Shown: piece after piece, positions 47,440 through 56,681 of the stretch
Position numbering within the stretch: position 1 is the first letter of the stretch
How the letters are laid out: each line of letters starts with the position of its first letter
Source of the DNA: Aliiroseovarius halocynthiae
Lineage (GTDB): Bacteria > Pseudomonadota > Alphaproteobacteria > Rhodobacterales > Rhodobacteraceae
DNA length: 64,000 nt
Direction of reading: 5' to 3'
Assembly (NCBI RefSeq): GCF_007004645.1
Contig: NZ_ML660024.1
Coordinates: 95,041 to 159,040 of the forward strand
Position numbers and translations under genes: made by a program
Notes under the pieces: model-generated
Told to the model about the DNA's origin: nothing
Databases searched by the model: none
Seen by the model: only the letters and a program-made list of their open reading frames with translations

Positions 47440-48324
47440 GAGTCTAATGCTGCAGTGTCTGACGTCAGCGCCTATGGGTCTTTGGTTGTGCTTTTGGGCA
47501 TCCGTGCGGTTCAGGGGGTCATCATTTCGCTCGCGCAACATTAACGCGCGCCAGGGTTCATGGTTATCCAGCCGGTTACGGCGACCTTGGTTCCCCCAAT
47601 GGCGTGGGTCGCATTCCAAACGACCGCTGTACGGTATTTTATCAAAGTAGATTACCTAAATATATTAGGCCCAGTTTGTGCTTTGGTCAGCCTGCAAGCT
47701 ACGGACGCGATGCCGCGCATGCGCTTGGGTGCAGGGGATATTCCCAGCCATATCTGGAAAGTCATCGGAGCTGCGTTGATCGCTGCAGCACTCAGTGATG
47801 CTCTCATTGTCGCGGCACAAATGATGGATGCATCATACCTGCAGCCATGGATTATCAGTATCTATTCAAGCACAATGCTATTGATTGTAGGCCGGCTTAG
47901 CCTGCCCACCGCACTTGAGAATGAAACAACCCAAACTGACGACACAACAGAGTTGCCCGTGTCAGATCAGGACATTGAAATCATAGGTAAGCTAGATGCT
48001 TTGATGACAACCCAACAACTTTATCTAAACCCAGATCTGACCCTGCCTTTGCTATCACGTAGATTTCTTGTTCCCGCTAAACAATTGTCCTCTGCGATCA
48101 ACCAGAGCACTGGGGGAAACGTCTCACGCTACATCAACGTGGCACGCATCAAAGCAGCCCAAGATCGCCTTCTGGCTGGGAAAAATATTACCAACGCGAT
48201 GTTGTCGTCTGGCTTCAACACTAAATCGAACTTCAACCGAGAATTCCTGCGTGTTTCAGGCAAAAATCCAAGCCAATGGCTTGCCAGTCAAGCCTCTGCC
48301 AACACAAAGACCACCGAACCATAA
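47440..48324 (+). pseudogene. Interrupted AraC family regulator with membrane N-terminus
   Basis: Downstream part (from 47560, 254 codons) has hydrophobic segments (IWKVIGAALIAAALSDALIVAAQ) and a C-terminal AraC domain (LLSRRFLVPAKQLSSAINQ, NVSRYINVARIKAAQDRL, SGFNTKSNFNREFLRVSGKNPSQW). The same frame upstream (from about 47440: SDVSAYGSLVVLLLGIRAVQGVIISLAQH) fits the membrane part of such regulators but is cut by TAA at 47542-47544, and its 5' end is lost in the island repeat. It is probably inactive; a short product from ATG 47560 cannot be excluded. Confidence 0.7.
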
Positions 48325-49025
48325 CCCATAAAGGTGATTGAATGCGCCTTGAAGCGATATCTCTAAACAGGCCGTTCATACGTTGTGCAGCAACGGGTAA
48401 ACGGACTCACTGCCGACCTCGGAGGCAGCGCAGCATCTCGTATCCGGGGGCTGCGCCGTCCGTGGCAGACGGCCCAAACCTGCCATTCATCGATCTTTCA
48501 AGATGCTGCGACTGCAGCACGCTTTGCGGCCATTCGCTGCAAGCGCACTACAGCGAGCCAAGTCAACTTGACAGTTGGAATCTGGATGACAAAATGAACT
48601 GAAATACTCCTGTATTGCCTTGCCATCAACTGACACGATGGCGCGCGCGCAAGGTCGTGTCCACCGTTTGGGGGCAAAGCCGCTGTCACCGGCGCTGGAC
48701 AGGATGATCTCGGCCTGGGTGGTGCCGGTCCACACGATCTCGTCCCAATCGGTGGCCGTGAAGAGCATGCGTCTTCCGGACTTGCAACGCAGCTCGATGT
48801 CGATGGTTTGCCTCTCCTGAAGCCGCTAGCGCACCGGATAGCCGTCGGGGTCTGCAAGTGCGCGGAGCCGTTAGGCGCGGACCGGATCGCCGGAAGACTG
48901 GACTACTGTCACGCTTCGCGCTGGCTCGGCTTGGGCGAATAACAGATCCGCATGGGTCTGAAGAGACCGCGAGGTGCCGAACTGTAAAATGGGTGTTGGG
49001 GATTAGACTCGGATCATCGCCTTTA
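48325..49025. other. About 700 bp without a supported gene
   Basis: Overlapping short open frames on the minus strand at 48487-48857 (one with FTATDWDEIVWTGTTQAEIIL) show no recognisable domain. Probably decayed coding DNA; no ribosome-binding site or complete gene is seen. Confidence 0.4.
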
Positions 49026-49929
49026 TCAATGTGTTACGCGGTCCGCGGCCCATTTGGGTAGATCGGTTGCTGCGCCCGCCAGTGTGGTTTCATGGGTGAT
49101 GAGAGCATCGATGGGCACCGCCCCTGCGCGCATCTGTGCCATGATATGTTCGAAGTCATCGACCAATGCGTTGCGACTGGCGATCAATGTGGTTTCTCGT
49201 TTGTGAAATTCGGGATCGGCAAATCGCAAATCGTCTTTGGCGACGGACAACAAGACGTGGGTGCCGCTGCGCCAACCAATTCAGCCTCGCATTCATGGCA
49301 GTGATGTTGCCCGTGGCGTCAAAGGCCGTTTCGTAACCGCGTTGTTCTTCTGAGCCCAGCAGCTCAACGCGGGCGTTTGACAGAATGGTTTTGGCCAGAT
49401 CTAGACGATCTTGTGCGCTGTCGCGCAACGTGACGTTCGCCCCGTCGATAGACGCAAAAAGCGCCGCGCCGATCCCGATAGGTCCGGCCCCAACCACAAG
49501 CACGTCTGATCCCTTGCACAGTTTCGCCCTCCGCACGCCATGGGCCCCAATCGCCAGAAATTCGACCATTGCTGCCGCTGTCTCTGAAAGGCCGTCGGCC
49601 GGATAAAGATTGCCTTGAGGGACAGAGATTTCTTCGCACATACCCCCATCCGTATGGCCCCCCAGCACTGCGATGTTTTCACAGCAGTTGGGCTTTCCTT
49701 GCGTGCAAGCATGACACGTCCCGCATGAGAGATACGGATTGACCACGACCAAATCCCCGACAGTTCGTGGCCCATCACCCGCGGGTAGGCCAGGAACGGC
49801 TGCTGGCCACCGTAGATGTGATAATCGATTCCGCAAATGCCGATTTGCCCGATTTTGATCCGTACAGGTCGACCGATTTGCTCGGCCGTTCTTAGGCACC
49901 AAATGTAAGTTGCCCGGCAGAGTGGGCAT
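49026..49929 (-). pseudogene. Frameshifted zinc-binding alcohol (polyol/threonine-type) dehydrogenase
   Basis: The protein is spread over three frames: N-terminus MPTLPGNLHLVPK, then in another frame IGQIGICGIDYHIYGGQQPF and YPRVMGHELSG (catalytic zinc His/Glu), then DLVVVNPYLSCGTCHACTQGKPNCCENIAVLGGHTDGG (structural zinc Cys cluster) and VGAGPIGIGAALFA (NAD fold), then the end LSVAKDDLRFADPEFHKRETTLIASRNA...WAADR in a third frame. At least three frameshifts, so it is a decayed gene. The relatives are idonate/galactonate-type dehydrogenases of sugar-acid operons. Confidence 0.88.
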
Positions 49930-49999
49930 CCATTTGGGTCATTGGTGTCTCCCTGACGGATCGTGTGATCAGTTAATTTAAGGGTCAAGTGCGGCCGTG

Positions 50000-50734
50000 T
50001 TAATCAAGGTAGTGACCCTTGCCGCGGGCCCGAAGGTCTTTCTCGGCCATTTCAAGGATTTTTGAGTTGATCTTGCGCCCGATCAGCGCAAGCGCGATGG
50101 CCCGTGTGCGCCGGTTCACAGCTGCGGCACCTCCGTCAAGCGTACTTACATCCGAGAGCGTCAGTTTCTCGTAGATCCCCTTGATCCGTCCTTGCACAGA
50201 ACGTACCGACATACTGCGGTATTCGGCGACAGCGTGATCCGTTAATCCGATCGCGATATCGACGAGAGTTTCATATTCCGCGATGGTCAGTTCTGCGCTG
50301 TTGGCTGGGTAATGCTGCGTGAAGTTGACCGCGCGGTCCACGATTGTTTGCCCGTCACGAAAGACGCCGGAAATTGTGCTTTTCAGCCGCTGACTTGAGG
50401 TCGACTTCAGCAAGTAGCCATAGTTCGCTTCTTTTGGTGCAACACGGTAGATGCCGCGTGCATAGGCTTCGTCTGCGTGGTTTGACCAGAATAGGATGGG
50501 TGTCGTTGAGTTCTTGGCCCAAACAGCCCGCGCGACATCAACACCGCTTTTCCCTGGCATCTGCAAATCAAGTACGACGTTATCGAAGTGTCGGCTTTTG
50601 ATAAGATTGATCGCCTCTTCACCAGATTGCGCTTCAGTGACATCCACCTCGCCAAGGTCACTTTCAGGGAGCATGTCGCGCAGGAACCGACGGTGAAGTT
50701 CGTCATCTTCAACGATTAAGATATGGCTGGTCAT
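50000..50734 (-). CDS. NarL/LuxR-type response regulator
   Basis: A 244-residue regulator: receiver domain with IVEDDELH (acidic pocket) and phospho-acceptor Asp in NVVLDLQMPGKSG, then a C-terminal HTH (about residues 150-215, LTIAEYETLVDIAIGLTDHAVAEYRSMSVRSVQGRIKGIYEKL). Its ATG overlaps the stop of the sensor kinase by ATGA, so the pair is cotranslated. Probably controls the divergent SMP-30/ABC operon. Confidence 0.92.
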   Translation of the reverse strand: MTSHILIVEDDELHRRFLRDMLPESDLGEVDVTEAQSGEEAINLIKSRHFDNVVLDLQMPGKSGVDVARAVWAKNSTTPILFWSNHADEAYARGIYRVAPKEANYGYLLKSTSSQRLKSTISGVFRDGQTIVDRAVNFTQHYPANSAELTIAEYETLVDIAIGLTDHAVAEYRSMSVRSVQGRIKGIYEKLTLSDVSTLDGGAAAVNRRTRAIALALIGRKINSKILEMAEKDLRARGKGHYLD

Positions 50735-51957
50735 GCGGACACCTTTTCATCAGCGCTGATTTTGAGTGGCGAGGCGAGATAGATAAGCGTGCCTGATGGG
50801 CTGACCGGCCGGATTTCAAATTGCGCGCCGAACAGCGCCGCACGGGTTTTCATGTTGAAAATACCTCCTCGATTTTTGGAATGTATTTCTTCAATTCCAC
50901 AGCCGTTGTCGCGCACGGATACGACCATCGTGTCATCATGGAAGGTCAGTTCGACGTCGATATGGCTTGCGTTCGAGTGTTTGAACGCGTTGTGAATGGC
51001 CTCTTGAGCGATCCGGAAGAATCCGAATTCAACATCCTCATCATGGTGCGCGTCGTTGTCGGGCAGTTGATCAACGAAGGTGACTTCGATGTCAGGGCGC
51101 AAGGCGTTTTCCTTTTCAACCAATTGGCGCAGGGCCTCGGCGAGGCCGAAAAGTTCCAGCACTGACGGCCGCAGCTCGTTCACGATCCGGCGCAGTTCCG
51201 TCAGGCAGGATGATACGTCTGACCGTAGGACGTTCAATTCTTCCGCGTTAAGTTCCGTCCGATCGTCGATTGTCCGCGAAATGCGGGACAGGTCTGCAAG
51301 CGTTTGGTCGTGTAGGTTCATGCCCATTTGCGCCTGGCTTTTTTCCAGCTCGCCGGTGAGTTCGCGCGCGCCGCGGCGTAGCCCTTCGCGTAAGGCCGCT
51401 TGGCGCGCAGCATCCAGTTTTGCGTCGTCAGTACGATCAGATTGCAGCAATCCGTGCACGTAGGGGCTGATGATCCGGCTCACGACAAGGCAATTGGCGA
51501 TGTCGTTCTTGGTGTAGGGTGTCGCGGTGTTCCGCGAAAATGACAGGGCCCCGATCACTTCTCCGGAAATAACCATTGCGACGTGCAAGCGCGCGCGCAA
51601 GTTCGCTTCAAAGATTGGGGCTGTGTACATTCCGGGATGCTGAAACTGAGGATCAGTCTGCGCATCTTCAGAGACGATGTACTCTGCGGCATTGTTGAAA
51701 ATCGCGCGTATTGGGCTCGCCTCGACCAAACGTGTGGTCCCGCCCCATTGGGTTTCGAGGCCCGTCTCATAAGTCGAAAGAGATTTTTTATCCTCGAGCA
51801 AGATTGCCGCGTCAAAATGATCGTGGGTGAGGAACGTCGCGACATCACCCGACACGGATTGAATGACTTCACCCAGCTCCCATCGTCCAGCAACGGCCGT
51901 CGCAACGCCTAAAATTTCGGTTACGGTCAACGTACAGTTGGAAATGAGATCAGACAT
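50731..51957 (-). CDS. GAF-domain sensor histidine kinase (HisKA_3 type)
   Basis: A 408-residue cytoplasmic kinase: GAF-like input about residues 10-155, coiled linker, HisKA_3 dimerisation with His in MGMNLHDQTLADL, and HATPase with EAIHNAFKHSNAS, DNGCGIEE and GIFNMKTRA. No membrane segment, so it senses an intracellular ligand through the GAF domain. ATG 51957 gives MSDLISN; a TTG-like extension to 51972 is possible. It pairs with the NarL-type regulator. The divergent promoter region carries two palindromes. Confidence 0.92.
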   Translation of the reverse strand: MSDLISNCTLTVTEILGVATAVAGRWELGEVIQSVSGDVATFLTHDHFDAAILLEDKKSLSTYETGLETQWGGTTRLVEASPIRAIFNNAAEYIVSEDAQTDPQFQHPGMYTAPIFEANLRARLHVAMVISGEVIGALSFSRNTATPYTKNDIANCLVVSRIISPYVHGLLQSDRTDDAKLDAARQAALREGLRRGARELTGELEKSQAQMGMNLHDQTLADLSRISRTIDDRTELNAEELNVLRSDVSSCLTELRRIVNELRPSVLELFGLAEALRQLVEKENALRPDIEVTFVDQLPDNDAHHDEDVEFGFFRIAQEAIHNAFKHSNASHIDVELTFHDDTMVVSVRDNGCGIEEIHSKNRGGIFNMKTRAALFGAQFEIRPVSPSGTLIYLASPLKISADEKVSA

Positions 51958-51968
51958 ACAGCTCAGTA

Positions 51969-52028
51969 GCATACCTTTTGCGATTTCGAAAAAGAGGTAT
52001 GCGCAAAAACTTTGCGGGTTCCCGCAAA
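51969..52028. promoter_or_regulatory. Two palindromes between the sensor kinase and SMP-30 operons
   Basis: GCATACCT (51969-51976) / AGGTATGC (51995-52002), and TTTGCGGG-TT-CCCGCAAA (52011-52028), both perfect. They lie in the divergent promoter region and are candidate binding sites for the response regulator or another factor. Confidence 0.6.
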
Positions 52029-52112
52029 ATGAACGTTACTTGTCACATGTCTCTGCAGTGGATGTTCTTTACGCTCGTACAGGTCGAAAGGACATGTTCT
52101 GGGAGGGGCATC

Positions 52113-53030
52113 TTGAGTTTAGTTGCATCAACATGTGTGCCATCACACCCATCAGTCGCGAAGCTGTTCGTTGAAGGTGCGCAGCTTTGCCAGCTCTACA
52201 CCGGTGCGATCTGGACCGAAGGCCCAGTCTATTTCCCCAAGACAGACACATTGATCTTCTCGGACATCCCCAATCACCGGTTGCTTGCCTGTGGTGCCAA
52301 AGGGGTGGTCACGGTGATCGACGCCGACAGCAACTATACCAATGGCAATACGCGCACCCCTGATGGGCGGCGGGTTTCTTGCCAGCATCTGACCAATTCG
52401 GTTGTGCGTGTTGAAGAGGACGGCACGCAGACGGTTCTTGCGTCGATGTTCCAAGGCAAACGGTTGAATTCGCCCAATGATGTCGTTGTCGCAAGTGACG
52501 GCGCGGTTTGGTTTACCGACCCGACCTATGGCATTCTGAGCGATCATGAAGGGCGCGCCCGCCCGTCAGAGCAGGACGGTTGCTATGTCTTTCGGATTGA
52601 TCCGGTGACCGGCGCCTGTGAAATGGTCTGTGACACGATGAAGATGCCCAATGGTCTGGCCTTTTCGGTTGATGAGAAGACGCTCTATGTCGCAGATTCG
52701 AGCAAGTCGCATTTTGAAGACGGGTATCATCACGTGCTCGCCTTCGATGTTGTGAATGGGCGGAGATTAGAAAACCAACGGGTGTTTCATGTGATTGAAC
52801 ACCGTGTTCCTGACGGAATGCGTGTCGATGAATTTGATAACCTTTGGTGCTCGTCCGGTCGCGGTGTTGAGATAATCGCAGCTGACGGCACACATCTTGG
52901 GCATATCGCCGTCCCTGAAGTGACCGCAAATCTGACATTCGGCGGGCCCGATGGGCGACGTCTATTTATAACCGCAACAACATCGCTTTACGCGATCGAT
53001 GTAGCCGTACGTGGGGCTGAATTTACTTGA
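52113..53030 (+). CDS. SMP-30/gluconolactonase family protein
   Basis: A 305-residue beta-propeller lactonase from TTG 52113 (GGGAGGGG upstream); family similarity starts near EGAQLCQLYTGAIWTEGPVYF. Metal-ligand motifs: WTEGP (Glu), SPNDVVV (Asn) and VPDGMRVDEFDNLW (Asp). It hydrolyses a sugar lactone in related sugar-oxidation pathways. It precedes an RbsABC-type importer by 40 bp, suggesting a common sugar. No signal peptide is seen. Confidence 0.9.
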   Translation: MSLVASTCVPSHPSVAKLFVEGAQLCQLYTGAIWTEGPVYFPKTDTLIFSDIPNHRLLACGAKGVVTVIDADSNYTNGNTRTPDGRRVSCQHLTNSVVRVEEDGTQTVLASMFQGKRLNSPNDVVVASDGAVWFTDPTYGILSDHEGRARPSEQDGCYVFRIDPVTGACEMVCDTMKMPNGLAFSVDEKTLYVADSSKSHFEDGYHHVLAFDVVNGRRLENQRVFHVIEHRVPDGMRVDEFDNLWCSSGRGVEIIAADGTHLGHIAVPEVTANLTFGGPDGRRLFITATTSLYAIDVAVRGAEFT

Positions 53031-53042
53031 TATCACGTAAAT
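53021..53042. promoter_or_regulatory. 22-bp near-perfect palindrome between SMP-30 and the binding protein gene
   Basis: ATTTAC (53021-53026) and GTAAAT (53037-53042) flank TTGATATCAC; 20 of 22 positions are symmetric (core TGATATCA). It overlaps the SMP-30 stop and sits 29 bp before ATG 53071. Candidate operator for an internal promoter. Confidence 0.6.
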
Positions 53043-53070
53043 GAACTAAGATCCTAGGGAGGACACCAAC

Positions 53071-54090
53071 ATGACTGAAGATACCAAATCGGACGAAAGC
53101 CGCCGTCATTTTCTGAAATCGATGGCATTAGGAAGTGCGGTGATGGGAGCCAGCGCTGTGGCGCCCGGGCTGCCGTTGACAAAAACATCGGGCGCCGCGA
53201 AGGCCGATGGCCACGCCAAACAAAAGATGGCCTTTATCCAGTGGCAGCCCCACACAGTTCCAAACGCGTGGAGCAAAGGCATTGAGGAGGTTTTGAACGC
53301 ACAAGAAATCTTTGATTACCAGCTGCTTGACGGTCAGAACAAGGTCGAGGTGCAGGTTAGCCTGATGGATACATTGATCAACGATGGGGCCAGTGTCATC
53401 TTCTTGCAGCCCATTGACTCGGTCGCTCTTGCACCGTCGATTGCATCCGCCAAGCGGCGCGGAATTTCGGTGATCACTTTGAACATCGACGCGACCGAAG
53501 AACACGCCGCGCACGTGGAAATGAACCACTATTTCGGTGCCAAAGAAATCGCACGTGTCATGGGCGAGAAAATGGGTGGAACCGGTGAGGTCGCAATTAT
53601 GAACGCGCCTCCGGGCATCATCATTCGCGATCAGCGCACAAATGGGTTCGTCGAGGGCATGGCGGAGTACCACCCTGGGATCAGCATCGTCGCAGACGTG
53701 AACGCAGAATGGTCCCGCCAAAAGGCGCAGGATGCGTTGAATACCGTGCTTGCCTCTAACCCGAACGTTACGGGCGTCTATGGCGTAAACGATTCCATGG
53801 CCTTGGGCGCTGTGGACGTTGCCAAGCAAAAAGGCATCCTCGATCAGATGACGATCTTCGGAAACGATGGCGAACGCGACGCCCTTGAATCCATTGAAGC
53901 CGGCGAGCTGACAGGCACGCAGTACACAGACGTCTATCAGCAGGGCCGCTTCGCTGCCTCTGCCGCGACAGTCATGGCCACTGGCGGTATCTCAGCACGG
54001 GACTTCCAGTCGCAGGGGACGTTGTTGATGCCATACATCATTGCGACAGCCGAGAACGTCGGCGGTATCCAAGAAGCTCAGCGCTGGTAA
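53071..54090 (+). CDS. Sugar ABC transporter substrate-binding protein (RbsB type) with Tat signal
   Basis: A 339-residue protein with a twin-arginine signal (SRRHFLKSMALGSAVMGASAVAPG) and the pattern of periplasmic binding protein type I: IQWQPHTVPNAW, DGASVIFLQPIDSVALAPSI, GVYGVNDSMALGAVDVAK. AGGGAGG before ATG 53071. It begins a classic SBP-permease-ATPase-permease cluster. Confidence 0.92.
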   Translation: MTEDTKSDESRRHFLKSMALGSAVMGASAVAPGLPLTKTSGAAKADGHAKQKMAFIQWQPHTVPNAWSKGIEEVLNAQEIFDYQLLDGQNKVEVQVSLMDTLINDGASVIFLQPIDSVALAPSIASAKRRGISVITLNIDATEEHAAHVEMNHYFGAKEIARVMGEKMGGTGEVAIMNAPPGIIIRDQRTNGFVEGMAEYHPGISIVADVNAEWSRQKAQDALNTVLASNPNVTGVYGVNDSMALGAVDVAKQKGILDQMTIFGNDGERDALESIEAGELTGTQYTDVYQQGRFAASAATVMATGGISARDFQSQGTLLMPYIIATAENVGGIQEAQRW

Positions 54091-54159
54091 AGCGCGCGCA
54101 GACAATTGGACAGGCAGGGGTTTTGTACCTTGTCTGTCCTAAAAGCATGAAAAGGGTGA

Positions 54160-55167
54160 ATGGCTATGATCAGTAAAATTGCGGCGCGTGTTCCAAACGG
54201 TGGGCTGATCGCCTTCTTTGTCGTCATGACACTGTTTTTTTGCTTCTTTGCGCGCAATTTTGCGACGGCGACAAATGTTGAGAATATTCTCGTCGGTTAT
54301 TCTTTTATTGCGATCGTCGCATTGGGCCAGATGTTCCCGATCATGGCGCGAGGGATCGACCTGAGCATTGGCTCTATCCTAGCGCTGGCCGGCATGGTCG
54401 TTTTCGACGCGATTTTGATTTTCGAACTGCCGGGCTGGATTGCAATCATCCTGGCGATTGCTGCGGCAACGCTTGCAGGGACGTTGAACGGACTTTTCAT
54501 TGTCATACTCAGCTTACAGCCATTCGTGGCGACGCTTGCGACATTGGCGGGGTATCGCGGGTTGGTTTACGCGATTTCGGGGCGCCAGTTGTACCCTGAA
54601 CTTGCGACAACGCCGCTGCGCGATCCGTCCCTTGCCTGGTTTAACGAATACTATGACGTAGGCGCTTGGTTCGGCCTTGATGCCTTCATCACCACACCGT
54701 GGATACCAGCATCCTTTTTGGTCCTGCTGGTGGTGATGGTGTTCCTATATGTTTTGTTGGCCAAGACGCCCTATGGCACCGCCCTCAAGGCCACGGGCGG
54801 TAATAAAGAGGCCGCACGCCTTGCCGGGTTGCGGGTGCGGATGATCGAAGTGTCGGCCTATGCCATGTCAGGGTTTCTGGCGGGGATTGCTGCGGTGCTT
54901 TTGGTGGCGCGACTGACGACCTCGACCGAGGCGTTGGGCATCGGAATGGAGCTAACGGCCATCGCGGCCGCCGTCATCGGGGGCACGCGCCTTTTGGGCG
55001 GGCAGGGGAATGTGCTGGGCCCGGTGCTTGGGGCGTTCTTCCTTGGTGTGGTCCTGATCGGATTGACGCTGATGGGGATCTCGCAATTCGTACAACAAAT
55101 GCTGACGGGAGCGATCCTATTGGCCGCGGTCGGCTATGATGCGATTCGCAGGGGAGCAGGGCAATGA
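54160..55167 (+). CDS. Sugar ABC transporter permease (RbsC type)
   Basis: A 335-residue permease with eight or more hydrophobic segments and the AraH/RbsC motif MARGIDLSIGSILALAG. ATG 54160 has the ribosome-binding site only three bases away; ATG 54166 (nine bases) is equally plausible. It ends with 4 nt overlap (ATGA) into the ATPase gene. Confidence 0.92.
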   Translation: MAMISKIAARVPNGGLIAFFVVMTLFFCFFARNFATATNVENILVGYSFIAIVALGQMFPIMARGIDLSIGSILALAGMVVFDAILIFELPGWIAIILAIAAATLAGTLNGLFIVILSLQPFVATLATLAGYRGLVYAISGRQLYPELATTPLRDPSLAWFNEYYDVGAWFGLDAFITTPWIPASFLVLLVVMVFLYVLLAKTPYGTALKATGGNKEAARLAGLRVRMIEVSAYAMSGFLAGIAAVLLVARLTTSTEALGIGMELTAIAAAVIGGTRLLGGQGNVLGPVLGAFFLGVVLIGLTLMGISQFVQQMLTGAILLAAVGYDAIRRGAGQ

Positions 55168-56681
55168 GCGGTGAAATTTTGCTGGAAACCCGCGAGGTTT
55201 CCAAGAGATTCGGCAATTTTGTTGCGCTGAAATCAGCCTCCATCGCCGTGACGGCCGGCAAGGTCATCGGCTTTGTTGGGTCGAACGGTGCGGGGAAATC
55301 GACGTTGATCAAGGTGATCACCGGTGCGCACGCCCCGTCGAGCGGATCGGTGCATGTGCGCGGTAAAGAAGTACACAAAGCCGATCCTGCGCTGATGCGC
55401 GCGTTAGGTGTGGCGTGTATCTACCAACACTCAAGCCTCGTTGCGACCTTGTCGGTGATCGAAAACGTCTTCTTGGGGCGCGAAATGCGCGGGCGGTTGG
55501 GATTGGTCAGCCACAAGGCACAGCGGGTGCAGCTGCAAGAGATTATGGATGATTTTGGCATCCATGTGGACCCAGACGTGCTTGTGTCGACCCTGACGCC
55601 GGTGAAACAGAAAGAGGTCGAGATCCTGAAGGCGCTGGTCGCCAATGCCGATGTAATCCTGATGGATGAGCCGACCGCGTGGCTGAGCCTGTCTGAGGTC
55701 AGTAATTTGCACACCACGATCCGCAAGCTAACAGCGGCCAATAAGGGTGTGGTCTATATCTCGCATGTGTTGGATGAGGTTTTCCAGATTTGCGATGACA
55801 TCACGATTTTGCGCGATGGCACTATGGCTTGGACCGGCCCCGAGGCCGACATCGACCGCCCCAAGCTGGTGAACCTGATGGTCGGTGAGGCACTGGGCGA
55901 GGCGAGCCGCGCAGCGGTCACGTCAGAGCGACGCCCGCGCGGCACCGGCACAGTCAAACTAGCGACCGACAAGCTTAGCAAGCAGGGGGTTTTCCACGAT
56001 GTCACCTTTGAGGTGAACGCAGGGGAGATCCTGTGCTTTGCCGGGCTGATCGGGTCACGCCGGTCCGAAGTCGTGAAATGCCTGTTCGGAGATGACAAAC
56101 CCACGTCGGGTACAATCATCAGCAAGGGCGGGGTAAAGACATTCGGCTCTCCCGCGGAGGCGATTGCCAATGGCATCTGCCTTGTTCCCGAGGACCGCCA
56201 TACCGAGGGGCTGTGCCTGTCGCACACAACATTCGAAAACACCGTCATCCCGTCGCTTGTCGAGGTGACCAATCGTGGTGTTCTGATGCGCAAGGATATG
56301 GATGCCATGTGCACGCGGCAGATCACCTCTCTCAACATCCTGCCGCCGGATCCGGCCAAGGTTGTGGGCCAGATGAGCGGCGGCAACCAGCAGAAGGTTT
56401 TGCTGGGCAAATGGATCGAAAAAGACCCCGAGGTGCTGATCCTCGATGAGCCCACAGTGGGCGTCGACGTGGGCGCCAAGGCCGAGATCTATGCCATCAT
56501 CCGAAAGCTGCGCGACGAGGGGGCCGCGGTGATCGTGGTCTCGTCCGATCTGGAGGAAGTTATGACAATCGCAGACCGGATACTGGTCTTTTCCAACGGG
56601 GAGATTACGACAGAATTCGACGCGGGCGAGGTCACAAATGACCTGCTCATTCACGCGATTGGCGGGGGAGAAAGCGCATGA
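55164..56681 (+). CDS. Sugar ABC transporter ATP-binding protein (RbsA type, two ATPase domains)
   Basis: A 505-residue double ATPase: first domain Walker A GSNGAGKST, signature replaced by STLTPVKQKEVE, Walker B VILMDEPTAWLS; second domain begins about residue 255, with MSGGNQQKVLLGKWI and LILDEPTVGVDVGAK. The second site has no classical Walker A lysine context, usual for RbsA. It overlaps the second permease by ATGA. Confidence 0.94.
   Translation: MSGEILLETREVSKRFGNFVALKSASIAVTAGKVIGFVGSNGAGKSTLIKVITGAHAPSSGSVHVRGKEVHKADPALMRALGVACIYQHSSLVATLSVIENVFLGREMRGRLGLVSHKAQRVQLQEIMDDFGIHVDPDVLVSTLTPVKQKEVEILKALVANADVILMDEPTAWLSLSEVSNLHTTIRKLTAANKGVVYISHVLDEVFQICDDITILRDGTMAWTGPEADIDRPKLVNLMVGEALGEASRAAVTSERRPRGTGTVKLATDKLSKQGVFHDVTFEVNAGEILCFAGLIGSRRSEVVKCLFGDDKPTSGTIISKGGVKTFGSPAEAIANGICLVPEDRHTEGLCLSHTTFENTVIPSLVEVTNRGVLMRKDMDAMCTRQITSLNILPPDPAKVVGQMSGGNQQKVLLGKWIEKDPEVLILDEPTVGVDVGAKAEIYAIIRKLRDEGAAVIVVSSDLEEVMTIADRILVFSNGEITTEFDAGEVTNDLLIHAIGGGESA

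Noticed and set aside
48487..48857. Two overlapping minus strand frames as genes
   Set aside because: No recognisable domain, and both lie in decayed DNA.
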